64,000 nt of DNA from JAPUME01 sp027294185 (lineage in GTDB: Bacteria; Acidobacteriota; Terriglobia; UBA7540; JAPUME01), in the NCBI GenBank assembly GCA_963555835.3, contig CAUVWZ020000001.1, forward strand, positions 124,001-188,000, given 5' to 3'. Position 1 is the stretch's first letter. Each line of letters starts with the position of its first letter. Made by a program: the position numbers and the translations under genes. Of the stretch, positions 56,545 to 64,000 are shown in pieces. The notes beneath the pieces were generated by a model, which saw nothing but the letters and a program-made list of their open reading frames with translations, had not been told where the DNA came from and ran no database searches.

Positions 56545-57740
56545 CGCCTCCGATGCCTCGCGCAGCGAGAAATAGAGCCTGCCTGCATCGAAATGCAGGT
56601 CCGGGTCGCGCGATTCTGAGTCACCTCGTACTCGATCTCCGCAATCTGCTGTCGAGTCCGCTCATCCGACTGGCGGCGCACCGAAAAGCTCCGGACCTGC
56701 TCCACGTCGAAAAATTTCTCGACATACTGTGCAGCGGTTTCGTCCAGATACGCCTCGCCTTCACCCGCCAGGGATTCCAGGCGATTGGCGAGGTTCGACA
56801 CCTCACCGATCACCGTGTAGTTCCGGCGCCGCGCCCCCACCAGCCCCACAATTCCGGTCCCCGTGGCCAGTCCCACGCGGATCGCCCAGGGGTACTTTTT
56901 CCGTTCTGCCGCCTTCAGCATGAAGTAGGCCGTCAGAGTCGCCTGCAACACGTGCTGGTCATGATGAATGGGAACGCCGAACTCGCACATCATCGCGTCC
57001 CCCATATATTTGTCCAGGTGGCCGTAGAATCGCTCGACGACCGGCTCCATTCCCGAATAGAACTCATTCAATTTTCCGGTAATGGTTTCAGCCGGGAATT
57101 GCGAGGCGTAAGTTGTGAACTCCTTGAGATCGACAAAGAGCACCGAAACTTCCCGCTTGTCCTGTTGCAGCCTGCCTTCCAGCATCATGCGGGCGACGGT
57201 GGGATCGATGGTGCTATAAAGGGTACTCTCCAGCTTCTTTTTCAAACCCTCGATCACCACATTCTTCTGGCGGAGCTGCTCCGCGTCGCGCCGCCTCTGC
57301 TCGCTGACCTGGGAAAGATCACGGTTCGTGGCCTCCAGGACCTCATGTTCCTGCGCCAGAGTTTCATTCAGTCTTTGAATCCGTCCATACTCCCTGTGAA
57401 GCTTTTCTTGAATCAGACCGAAAATACCGCCTGCCAGGATCAGGAACCCACCCCAGCTCGTAATATTAAAGAACGTATCTATCCAGGTCCCGCCAGTGGA
57501 AAAGTCACCGGGACGCCATGCTGCGTAGAGACCCACCAAAAGCATGCAGAGGACGCTCCCCAGGATCGACTTTCGAGCGCCCAGAAAAAAACCCGCCACA
57601 AACACGGGAAGATAGAAAAAATTCAGGAAGGCCAGTTTATAGGGAATCAGAAGAAAGAGAAGGAGCGTCACCCCCAACACGGAAGCGACGAAAAGCTCCT
57701 CCACGTGTGCGCGCAGATAACGACCGAGGCGATCAGGCAT
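56541..57740 (-). CDS. Membrane-bound class III adenylate/guanylate cyclase (N-terminal part of split protein)
   Basis: About 399 codons: four membrane segments (VLGVTLLLFLLIPYKLAFLN and more), a coiled coil (about 115-170) and a class III cyclase domain with metal-binding Asp in LFVDLKEFTTY and YMGDAMMCEFG and the transition-state Asn/Arg in VSNLANRLES. It makes a cyclic nucleotide, probably cAMP. After about codon 374 the frame turns to an unrelated tail (ATRTCISMQAGSISRCARHRRR). Adding one G at CAG-AA (about 56617) continues into TPR and HD-GYP. The start is ATG at 57740 with GAGAGGTGAGG upstream. Confidence 0.87.
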   Translation of the reverse strand: MPDRLGRYLRAHVEELFVASVLGVTLLLFLLIPYKLAFLNFFYLPVFVAGFFLGARKSILGSVLCMLLVGLYAAWRPGDFSTGGTWIDTFFNITSWGGFLILAGGIFGLIQEKLHREYGRIQRLNETLAQEHEVLEATNRDLSQVSEQRRRDAEQLRQKNVVIEGLKKKLESTLYSTIDPTVARMMLEGRLQQDKREVSVLFVDLKEFTTYASQFPAETITGKLNEFYSGMEPVVERFYGHLDKYMGDAMMCEFGVPIHHDQHVLQATLTAYFMLKAAERKKYPWAIRVGLATGTGIVGLVGARRRNYTVIGEVSNLANRLESLAGEGEAYLDETAAQYVEKFFDVEQVRSFSVRRQSDERTRQQIAEIEYEVTQNRATRTCISMQAGSISRCARHRRR

Positions 57741-57800
57741 CCTCACCTCTCGGCAGAGGACAACGGCGCATATCGAAATTCAACCCTCGACGTTCCCCGA

Positions 57801-57986
57801 TCAAATTCCTTCCCTCTCCCGTAGCAGCTTGATGGCTTCTTCCACCAGGGCGCTGGGTCCGATCTCACGCCGGGCGGCGCCCTTCTGGGTTCGCCTGGCG
57901 CGAATCCGATCCAATACCACCATCGTCCCTCGGGGAAGTGTCAGTGTGATCTTGATCTTGGGGTGTGCGTTTTCCGGCTTAGCCAT
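57801..57986 (-). CDS. Small ribbon-helix-helix-type regulator (61 aa)
   Basis: A 61-residue basic protein with the pattern of an RHH/CopG-like DNA-binding protein: a beta strand (KIKITLTLPRGTMVVLDRI) and helix IGPSALVEEAIKLLRE. RHH proteins dimerise and bind operators. The start ATG is only about 7 bases after a good -10 box, so the message appears leaderless, and an inverted repeat lies between -35 and -10. No toxin partner is adjacent. Confidence 0.75.
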   Translation of the reverse strand: MAKPENAHPKIKITLTLPRGTMVVLDRIRARRTQKGAARREIGPSALVEEAIKLLREREGI

Positions 57987-57993
57987 ACTGGCC

Positions 57994-58021
57994 AAAATAC
58001 ATTCTTATGGAATGCTGTCAA
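57994..58021 (-). promoter_or_regulatory. Promoter and palindrome of the RHH gene (leaderless)
   Basis: On the minus strand TTGACA (58021-58016) and TATTTT (57999-57994) are 16 bases apart; the ATG at 57986 is 7 bases beyond the -10 box. An inverted repeat CATTC-CATAA-GAATG fills the spacer, where a dimeric RHH protein could block the polymerase. Confidence 0.7.
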
Positions 58022-58379
58022 GCTGGTTCTCCAGCATACCAGCATTGCGGAATACTGGTTTCAAGGATGCTTGAATTGCCGGGAAATACCATCGCGTCGG
58101 CAGGCACCTGGGTTGGGTTCAAGAAACGTCGGGACACCTTAAACAGAGGGAAACCAAGATTCGGGAGAACCGGCGCTGAAAAAGCGCTCGCGCCGGACTC
58201 CCGGCCCCAAAGCGACGGATCGCCCTCCACCCGCTAAGAATATTTAAGCTTTGCAACTCCGACAGATCAGGCTATAACATCTGAAAACTCTTTCAATCGA
58301 GAACCGCGGAGAAATGGGAACGGGTTCCCGGCGGGACAAACAGCGCCCGACCACTGCGGTAATTTCCAAGGAGAATAAA
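58022..58379. other. Divergent intergenic region, RHH gene to DUF1080 gene
   Basis: 358 bases. The left part repeats short words from the RHH operator (CCAGCATACCAGCATTGCGG, 58030-58050). No gene seen. A purine-rich AAGGAG at its right end is the ribosome site of the DUF1080 gene. Confidence 0.5.
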
Positions 58380-59087
58380 ATGGCAATGCGAAAAATCCTA
58401 CCCACCCTTATATTGGTTGGCCTGGTCGCCTCATCGCTCACTGGGATCTCCTGCGGGCCTCAAGAGGCGCCACAGATGGAATCGGAAGCGGGGATGAGCG
58501 GCGATATGAGCAGCGAGGGCTGGGTCAATCTGTTGAACGGAGCCGATCTCGGCGGCTGGCACTTCCGCAAAGCCGACGGTCCGGACGGCTGGAAGGTGGA
58601 GAATGACGTCTACTCCAGCACGCCTCCCAGTACCGACATCATGACCGACGAGGAATACTACGACTTCCAGCTCCACGTGGAGTTCAACATTGCGGCCGGC
58701 AGCAACTCGGGCGTCTACATGCGCGACAAGTACGAGGTTCAAATCCTCGACAGCTACGGCAAGCCCACCGCGGACAACGGCTGCGGCGCGCTCTACCGGC
58801 GCATCCCCCCGTCCTCCAACGCCGCCCTTCCCACCGGAGAATGGCAGACTTTTGAAATCACTTTCATCGGGCAACGTCTGACGGTGGACCACAACGGAAC
58901 CCGGGTGCACGACAACGTCGATGTCGGCCCCAAAGGAACCGGAGCCGCCGGCGAGCGCGCGGACGGGCCCGGGCCCCTGCGGCTGCAGGGCGACCACGGA
59001 CTCGTTTCATTTCGCAATGTTCGCATCCGGCCCCTGTCCTCTGAGGAGGCAGAGAAAATCCAGGCCGAAATCGATGCGGCCGGATAA
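58380..59087 (+). CDS. Secreted DUF1080 protein, possible lipoprotein
   Basis: About 235 residues: signal (KILPTLILVGLVASSLTGISC), an acidic Met/Ser-rich linker, and a DUF1080 domain from GWVNLLNGADLGGWHF to GDHGLVSFRNVRIRPL, including SGVYMRDKYEVQILDSYG, the usual core. Members act on glycosides or 3-keto sugars. The Cys could be lipidated although the lipobox is weak. The ATG at 58380 has AAGGAG 8 bases upstream. It may act with the sugar isomerase/epimerase nearby at 60 kb. Confidence 0.92.
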   Translation: MAMRKILPTLILVGLVASSLTGISCGPQEAPQMESEAGMSGDMSSEGWVNLLNGADLGGWHFRKADGPDGWKVENDVYSSTPPSTDIMTDEEYYDFQLHVEFNIAAGSNSGVYMRDKYEVQILDSYGKPTADNGCGALYRRIPPSSNAALPTGEWQTFEITFIGQRLTVDHNGTRVHDNVDVGPKGTGAAGERADGPGPLRLQGDHGLVSFRNVRIRPLSSEEAEKIQAEIDAAG

Positions 59088-59416
59088 CCTTCCCGGCTGA
59101 GGGCGGAACCTTCCCCGCCCCCACGGGGTTGACTGGCTCTGATCTGGGGACTAGAAGCACGGGCAGCGAAGCCTCGACTGGCCATCGCGATTGGACCGCA
59201 CCCTCAAGGCCAGGAAGAACTGAAGCAAAGCCCTAAAACTGACACGGTTCTGCAGATGAAGAAATCTATTCGAGAATTTTCGGAAAAGGTCTAAGGGCAG
59301 GGAGTCCTGAAGGGAGATTGCGTCTTTTTAGAGCGAAAGCGCAGGGTGGAGTTAGGTGGAAAGGGACAGGAAAGGGAGCCTCACGCCGATGTGAAGCTCC
59401 CTTGACCTAAAGCAAG
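59088..59416. other. Intergenic region between convergent genes
   Basis: 329 bases with no recognisable gene. Near the right end is the hairpin at 59372-59403. Nothing else was identified. Confidence 0.5.
59372..59403 (-). terminator. Hairpin after the 59.4 kb fragment
   Basis: AAGGGAGC-c-TCAC / GTGA-a-GCTCCCTT around a 6-base loop, 14 bases beyond the stop of the minus-strand frame. The exit side continues TTTCC, so it may act as a weak terminator. Confidence 0.5.
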
Positions 59417-59686
59417 CTAGGGGACGATTTCGATACTGTCCTCGCCAACGATTGCGATGCCGTAAAAAGTTTCGCCCCTGAGTTCGGCGGTTCCTTGTCC
59501 TGGCTCGATCATGAAAAGAGCTGTCTCCACCTGACAGACCAGGACCGGAATTAAGTCGCCGCGCACATCCTCAACCTTGCACAGAGGGCCTTTCTTCGCC
59601 CTGACGCGGACCTTAAGGCCATCGAAGAGCAAGGTGGTGTCGTCTATGTCAAAGACGTCGAATGTAGCACTCCCCAGAATGGCCAC
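59417..59686 (-). pseudogene. Orphan fragment of an extracellular repeat-type domain
   Basis: An 89-codon frame from GTG 59686 (AILGSATFDVFDIDDTTLLF ... VEDVRGDLIPVLVCQVETALF ... GETFYGIAIVGEDSIEIV). The order ATFDV-D-TTL-F, then EDV-GD-L-VLV, then ETFxG...DSI is that of a domain often seen at the ends of large secreted proteins (EDVNGDGLxDLVVHF-type). Here it stands alone without signal peptide or partner domains, so it is probably a truncated remnant. Function unknown. Confidence 0.45.
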
Positions 59687-60083
59687 CGAAGCCGAGCTGG
59701 CAGCAGGCTTGGCGCGGCGCCAGAGTAAATCCTTCGCGTATCCGCCCTTCCACGGCGCTCCGGGCTCCCGACATCAACCGCAGGCAGATACTTCTATCTG
59801 AATCCACATAAGTTACTGCATATCATAGCGATGTAGGAACCTCCGACTCCAATAAGAGTGATTGACATCCGGACGGCGGGGATATAACTTCCCTCCTGCG
59901 TATCACTAACAGGACAGTTTCTGAGGGATTGATTAGTTGATTCATTGATCCATTGATCAATCGGTCTTCGCACGGGTTATGCCCACCCACGAGACGGGCG
60001 GCCCTGCGGCCCCGGAAGTTGCGCCGGCAGCAGGAAACCCGTTAGCGGAATCCATACCCCTACCCTTGAAGGCAGGTGATTTT
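59687..60083. other. Intergenic region with candidate promoter and degenerate octamers
   Basis: 397 bases. TTGACA (59862-59867) and TATAAC (59883-59888), 15 bases apart, form a candidate promoter for the sugar isomerase gene. A run of degenerate octamers (GATTGATT, AGTTGATT, CATTGATC, CATTGATC, 59927-59958) resembles the ATCGATTG repeats at 21.1 and 31.6 kb. Confidence 0.55.
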
Positions 60084-60965
60084 ATGTTTACCACGAGGCG
60101 GAGTTTCCTGAAGGGCGCTGTGACGGGGCTGGCCGCCGGGGCCCTCTACCCCAAGAGCGGGTGGATTGCGGCTCTGCGCGCGGCCCAGATTCCCCTGAAG
60201 ATCGGCGTTACGGACTGGAATCTGAGGCTGCGAAACGATCCGGCGTCGCTCGAGCTCGGGAAGCGCATCGGCTTTGACGGGGTCGAGATCAGCTTTGGTA
60301 GAGAGCTCATGAATGATCGCCTTCCTCTTACCGACCCCGAAATGCAGCGGCGTTATCTGGCCGCGTCTCGCAAGCACGGCGTCGCCATTGCCGGCACGCA
60401 TCTGGGCATCCTGCATTCCAACGGTCTCCAATCGGACCCGCTGGGAAAGCGCTGGGTGGCCGACGCGATTCCGGTGACGCGAAAGCTCGGCACCCGGGTC
60501 ATCCTGGTTCCCTTCTTCGGCAATAATGCGCTGCGGACCCTTCAGGAGATGGACTACACGGCGGACGTCCTGAAAGAATTGGCCCCCGAGGCAGCCCGGC
60601 ACGACGTGGTGTTGGGCCTCGAAAACACGAATTCGGCGGAAGAGAATGTGCGCATCCTCGACCGCGTTCAATCGAAATCAGTGATGGTTTACTACGACGT
60701 GGGGAACTCCACCCGCAATGGGTTCGACGTCATCAAGGAAATCCGCTGGCTGGGCCGGGATCGAATCTGCCAGTTCCACCTGAAGGACAATCCGCACTTC
60801 ATGGGCGAAGGCGAAATCGACTTCCCCGGCATCGCGAAGGCCATCGCCGACATCGGATACTCGGGTTGGGCGATGCTTGAGACCTCGTCCCCGACCCGCT
60901 CGATTGAAAACGACATGCGCCGGAATCTGGAGTATACGCGCAACCTGATTCGCGAAGCGGCGTAG
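60084..60965 (+). CDS. Tat-exported sugar phosphate isomerase/epimerase-like protein
   Basis: About 293 residues with a twin-arginine signal (MFTTRRSFLKGAVTGLAAGA) and a xylose-isomerase-like TIM barrel: GFDGVEISFGRE, GLENTNSAEE, VYYDVGNSTRNG and CQFHLKDN carry the Glu/Asp/His metal ligands. Relatives interconvert or cleave keto sugars in the periplasm. The start is ATG at 60084; the earlier in-frame ATG at 59979 would bury the Tat motif. It lies 156 bases before the APC permease, on the same strand. Confidence 0.92.
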   Translation: MFTTRRSFLKGAVTGLAAGALYPKSGWIAALRAAQIPLKIGVTDWNLRLRNDPASLELGKRIGFDGVEISFGRELMNDRLPLTDPEMQRRYLAASRKHGVAIAGTHLGILHSNGLQSDPLGKRWVADAIPVTRKLGTRVILVPFFGNNALRTLQEMDYTADVLKELAPEAARHDVVLGLENTNSAEENVRILDRVQSKSVMVYYDVGNSTRNGFDVIKEIRWLGRDRICQFHLKDNPHFMGEGEIDFPGIAKAIADIGYSGWAMLETSSPTRSIENDMRRNLEYTRNLIREAA

Positions 60966-61120
60966 CAGCTCCTCTTCGTGACGCGGTACAGATTCCTGAT
61001 CCAGTTCAGGGCAAGCTCGCCATCTCTCAAAGTTTCGGACCCTACCGGAAAGGCTTTCCGCCAGCGTCGGTTTGCATGGGGGTCGGGCGAGGACATCACT
61101 GCCGCCCTCAGAGAGTCGGC

Positions 61121-62572
61121 ATGGAATCAGAGAACAAGTCAGCCGCCACCGGCAACCCGGATCAGAGTGGCCAACCGCGGTTGCGCCGCCACCTGGGAAT
61201 CCTGAACGCCACCTCGATCAACATGTCGAACATGGTCGGCATCGGGCCCTTTATTACCATCCCCCTGATTTTGGGGGCGATGGGCGGGCCGCAAGCGCTG
61301 ATCTGCTGGTTTGTGGGCGCCTTCATCGCCCTGGCCGACGGGCTGGTGGTGAGCGAACTGGGCGCGGCGATTCCCGGCTCGGGCGGCGCCTACGTCTTTC
61401 TGCGCGACTCCTTCGGCAAGCGCTGGGGCCGCCTGATGGCGTTCCTCTTCATCTGGCAATTCTTTTTCGTCGGCCCGCTGGAGATCGCCTCAGGCAACAT
61501 CGGCCTGGTGCAGTATCTCGGCTACTTCTGGCCGGCGGCGGCTTCGACGGATCCGATTCTATCGCTTCCGCTGCCTTTCCTGTCTTCGCCGTTTACGGTG
61601 ACTTTGAAGCAAATCATTGCCGCCGGTGTGGGCGGGATCGCCATTTTTGCGCTCTACCGCAGGATCACCGACATTGCCAAGATCATGCTGGTACTTTGGA
61701 TTACGATGCTGGTGACGACCGGTTGGATCATCGTCACCGGACTCATTCACTTCAACCCCTCTTTGGCCTTCGATTTTCCTCCCGGAGCCTTCAACCTCAA
61801 CTTTGCCTTTATCCATGGCCTGGGCGCGGGCTCGTTGATCGTGATGTACAACTTCCTCGGTTATTACCAGGTCTGCTACCTGGGCGACGAGGTGAAGCAG
61901 CCGGAGCGGACCATCCCGGCTGCGGTCATCTTGTCGATCATGGGCGTTCTGGTGGTCGATTTCCTCGTTTCGTTCGCCTTCGTCGGCGCCGTTCCCTGGC
62001 GGGACATGCTGGATAAGTCGAACCCGGCCCACACGGCCGTCGCCTCCGTCTTCATGGAGAACGTCTATGGAGAATGGGCGGGCGTGATGATCTCCATTAT
62101 GATTGTTGTTACCGCCTTCGGGTCAATCTTCGCGCTGATGCTCGGCTACTCGCGCATCCCGTTTGCCGCCGCGCGGGACGGAAACTTCTTCGCCCCGATG
62201 GGGAAGCTCCATCCCAAGGGCGAGTTTCCCCACCTGTCGTTGCTGGTGATCGGAGGTCTTTGCATCATCGCCAGTTTCTTCAGCCTTGAAAACGTCATCG
62301 CTGCTCTGATGGCGGCGCGCATTTTGATTCAGTTCATCGGCCACACCTTCGGCCTGTTTGTTCTACGTCACAAATTGAAGCACCACATGCCTTTTAAGAT
62401 GTGGCTCTATCCGGTTCCCGCGATCATTTCCATTCTGGGATGGTCCTACGTCTTCGCGACGCTCCAAGGCGTGCATATTGCATACGGGGCGGCAACGATG
62501 GCGCTCGGCATGGTTGCTTTCCTGGTCGTAACCTGGAAGCAGGGCCGGTGGCCTTTCGGACCCGCAGAGTAG
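61121..62572 (+). CDS. APC superfamily amino acid permease
   Basis: About 483 residues with 12 predicted helices. The first helix has the APC substrate-binding pattern NMVGIGPFITIPLILGAMGG (GxG-type break), and AAIPGSGGAYVFLRDSFG and LGYFW... follow. Helix 10 region LMLGYSRIPFAAARDGNFF is typical. It exchanges or imports amino acids or related small amines. The start ATG 61121 (MESENKSAATG) is preferred over 61076 but both lack a strong ribosome site. Confidence 0.9.
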   Translation: MESENKSAATGNPDQSGQPRLRRHLGILNATSINMSNMVGIGPFITIPLILGAMGGPQALICWFVGAFIALADGLVVSELGAAIPGSGGAYVFLRDSFGKRWGRLMAFLFIWQFFFVGPLEIASGNIGLVQYLGYFWPAAASTDPILSLPLPFLSSPFTVTLKQIIAAGVGGIAIFALYRRITDIAKIMLVLWITMLVTTGWIIVTGLIHFNPSLAFDFPPGAFNLNFAFIHGLGAGSLIVMYNFLGYYQVCYLGDEVKQPERTIPAAVILSIMGVLVVDFLVSFAFVGAVPWRDMLDKSNPAHTAVASVFMENVYGEWAGVMISIMIVVTAFGSIFALMLGYSRIPFAAARDGNFFAPMGKLHPKGEFPHLSLLVIGGLCIIASFFSLENVIAALMAARILIQFIGHTFGLFVLRHKLKHHMPFKMWLYPVPAIISILGWSYVFATLQGVHIAYGAATMALGMVAFLVVTWKQGRWPFGPAE

Positions 62573-62645
62573 AAGGTTCACCTGACGGCGAAGTTTGTCG
62601 ATGACATTGAATTGGTTTTTGCAAAACACTTGGAAAGATAATGCC

Positions 62646-63788
62646 ATGCGGAAGTTTCGATCTCTATTTTCTAAGATCTTAATCGGCACGTTTACCTTAA
62701 TGGGCTTCGCTTGTAGCCCGGCTCCGGAAGAGGAAGCGAAACAAGAAGGACTCCTGCTGCGCGATTTCAAGCCGATCTCGAGACTCCATGTCCCGGTCCA
62801 CCATTTTTCCAAAGCCCGCTTCCCCGCCATCGACATTCACAATCACATCAATGATCCCCGGGACCTTTTTGAGAAGCATATGCCCGTCACCGATATCGTC
62901 CGAGTGCTGGAGGAAACCAACGTCCGAATGATCGTGATCCTGACCGGACTCTGGGGCGACAGACTCCAGGGAGTCATCGACGAGATGGTCACCCCCTATC
63001 CCGACCGCTTCAAGGTCTTCACTCAACTCGATTGGAGCAAGGTGGACGAGGCGGACTTCGGCCAACAGATGGCGGCACAGATTCGGGATTCGGTGCGGCG
63101 CGGGGCGCGCGGCCTGAAGATCTTGAAGTCTCTGGGACTCACCATCCGGGACAAGTCAGGAAAACTCATTCCGGTGGATGACTCTCGCCTCGACCCGGTC
63201 TGGGCCGAGTGCGGATGGCTGGGAATCCCGGTGGCCATTCATGTGACCGACCCGGAACCATTCTTCTATCCGGTCGGCCCGGATAATGAGCGCATTGGAG
63301 AACTAGGCGACCATCCTGAATGGAGTTTCTCGGGGCCGGAGTTCCCGAGCAAGGAAGAGATCATGGAGGCAAGGAATCGCGTATTCGAGAAGCACCCGAA
63401 CACGACCTTCATCAGCCTTCACGTCGGCAACTGGCCGGAAAACCTCGACTATGTTTCCGCCACACTCGACCGTTATCCGAACATGGTGGTGGAGCTCGGC
63501 GAGCGGCAGGCGGAGCTCGGCCGCCAGCCCCGCCGCGCACGCAAGTTTTTTCTTGAATACCAGGACCGAATCCTGTTCGGCACCGACCGGCCCCCTCGAG
63601 AGGCGATGTACCACAGCTACTTCCGCTGGCTTGAGACCCCCGACGAATATTTCGAATACTGGACCTGGCCACGCCAGGGGCGCTGGCGGATTTTCGGGCT
63701 TGACCTGCCGGACTCGGTCCTGGAAAATATCTATCACTTGAACGCCGAAAAGATCTTCCGCCAGTTCAAAGGATTGCCGCCTGCCTAG
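62646..63788 (+). CDS. Exported amidohydrolase (TIM-barrel, amidohydrolase_2 type)
   Basis: About 380 residues with a hydrophobic N-terminus ending in Cys (LIGTFTLMGFACS, possible lipoprotein). The amidohydrolase pattern is AIDIHNHIND (HxH), GIPVAIHVTDPEPFF (His), ISLHVGNWPEN (His) and RILFGTDRPP (Asp). Relatives are decarboxylases and lactonases. The start is ATG at 62646. It is followed 32 bases on by a Gfo/Idh/MocA gene, so both are probably in one catabolic operon. Confidence 0.9.
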   Translation: MRKFRSLFSKILIGTFTLMGFACSPAPEEEAKQEGLLLRDFKPISRLHVPVHHFSKARFPAIDIHNHINDPRDLFEKHMPVTDIVRVLEETNVRMIVILTGLWGDRLQGVIDEMVTPYPDRFKVFTQLDWSKVDEADFGQQMAAQIRDSVRRGARGLKILKSLGLTIRDKSGKLIPVDDSRLDPVWAECGWLGIPVAIHVTDPEPFFYPVGPDNERIGELGDHPEWSFSGPEFPSKEEIMEARNRVFEKHPNTTFISLHVGNWPENLDYVSATLDRYPNMVVELGERQAELGRQPRRARKFFLEYQDRILFGTDRPPREAMYHSYFRWLETPDEYFEYWTWPRQGRWRIFGLDLPDSVLENIYHLNAEKIFRQFKGLPPA

Positions 63789-63820
63789 ACCGGGAGGAAG
63801 CAGAGAGAAAGGAAATCCTC

Positions 63821-64000
63821 ATGAAAAGAATCAACCGGAGAGATTTTGGGAAGACCCTCGTCGCAGCCGGCGCGACGACAGCGCTCAGCCGCATGAGAGT
63901 CCGGGGGGCGAACGAGAGGATTCGTCTCGGCTTTATCGGCGTCGGAAACCGGGGAGACCAGGTGCTCGACGGATTCCTGGCTCATAAAGATGCAGAGGCG
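63821..64000 (+). CDS. Gfo/Idh/MocA family oxidoreductase, N-terminal fragment
   Basis: The first 60 codons; the gene runs off the right edge. It has a twin-arginine-like signal (RINRRDFGKTLVAAGATTAL) and the start of a Rossmann fold (IRLGFIGVGNRGDQVLDGF). Tat-exported members of this family oxidise sugars using tightly bound NAD. AAAGGA is 8 bases before the ATG. Confidence 0.88.
   Translation, partial: MKRINRRDFGKTLVAAGATTALSRMRVRGANERIRLGFIGVGNRGDQVLDGFLAHKDAEA

Noticed and set aside
58314..58379. N-terminal extension of the second DUF1080 gene
   Set aside because: The signal peptide and a strong AAGGAG site define the start at 58380.

Overview
This 64 kb window comes from a GC-rich, Gram-negative (diderm) bacterium. 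It carries lpxC for lipid A synthesis, an Mla/MCE lipid-transport operon, a periplasmic lytic transglycosylase and many signal-peptide proteins. Menaquinone is made by the futalosine route (mqnA, mqnC). The mix of secreted S9/M28/M20 hydrolases, DUF1080 proteins, PilZ/GAF/TPR signalling proteins and unlinked rRNA genes looks most like Acidobacteriota. That placement is inferred from gene content, not from a tree. No prophage, transposase or CRISPR array was seen. The coding is mostly housekeeping, broken by a few repeat-rich intergenic islands.

Layout. 0-8.3 kb: the start of a 3-hydroxyacyl-CoA dehydrogenase, a TPR-GAF-degenerate GGDEF protein, lepA, mqnAC and an AlgD-like nucleotide-sugar dehydrogenase. 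8.5-22 kb: an S9 peptidase, a class III aminotransferase, a minus-strand cell-envelope/signalling block (GAF coiled-coil protein, lytic transglycosylase, PilZ), an M28 carboxypeptidase, gdhA and lpxC. 22-29 kb: polA, a GcdH-like acyl-CoA dehydrogenase, serA and a frameshifted class V aminotransferase that probably works with SerA in serine synthesis. 29-44.5 kb: two Sel1-repeat proteins, an M20 amidohydrolase, tRNA-Leu(CAA), mlaEFD, a duplicated-fold membrane protein, an SDR, an amidohydrolase, an FmdB-type zinc ribbon, galU, a DUF1080 protein and a broken unknown gene. 44.5-49.4 kb: a hairpin island and a 23S-5S rRNA operon with no 16S gene upstream. 49.4-64 kb: a self-regulated Spy-like/MarR/methyltransferase operon, a CinA-nucleotidyltransferase fusion, hppA, a cyclase/HD-GYP pair split by a frameshift, a probably leaderless RHH regulator, and a catabolic run (DUF1080, sugar isomerase/epimerase, APC permease, amidohydrolase, Gfo/Idh/MocA).

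The most notable points are these. (1) The 23S-5S unit has its own leader, boxA-like site and closing RNase III stem, and its 23S has enlarged helices at the H63 and H98 positions. (2) A CinA-type deamidase domain is fused to an HxGH/SSTxxR nucleotidyltransferase, which suggests a two-step NAD-recycling enzyme. (3) A perfect double-palindrome operator precedes a Spy-MarR operon. (4) Families of small hairpins and 8-bp tandem repeats are scattered through intergenic DNA. (5) Four genes are broken: three by what look like single-base losses in short homopolymers and one by an in-frame amber codon. The three indels could be assembly errors and should be checked against reads before any biology is inferred.
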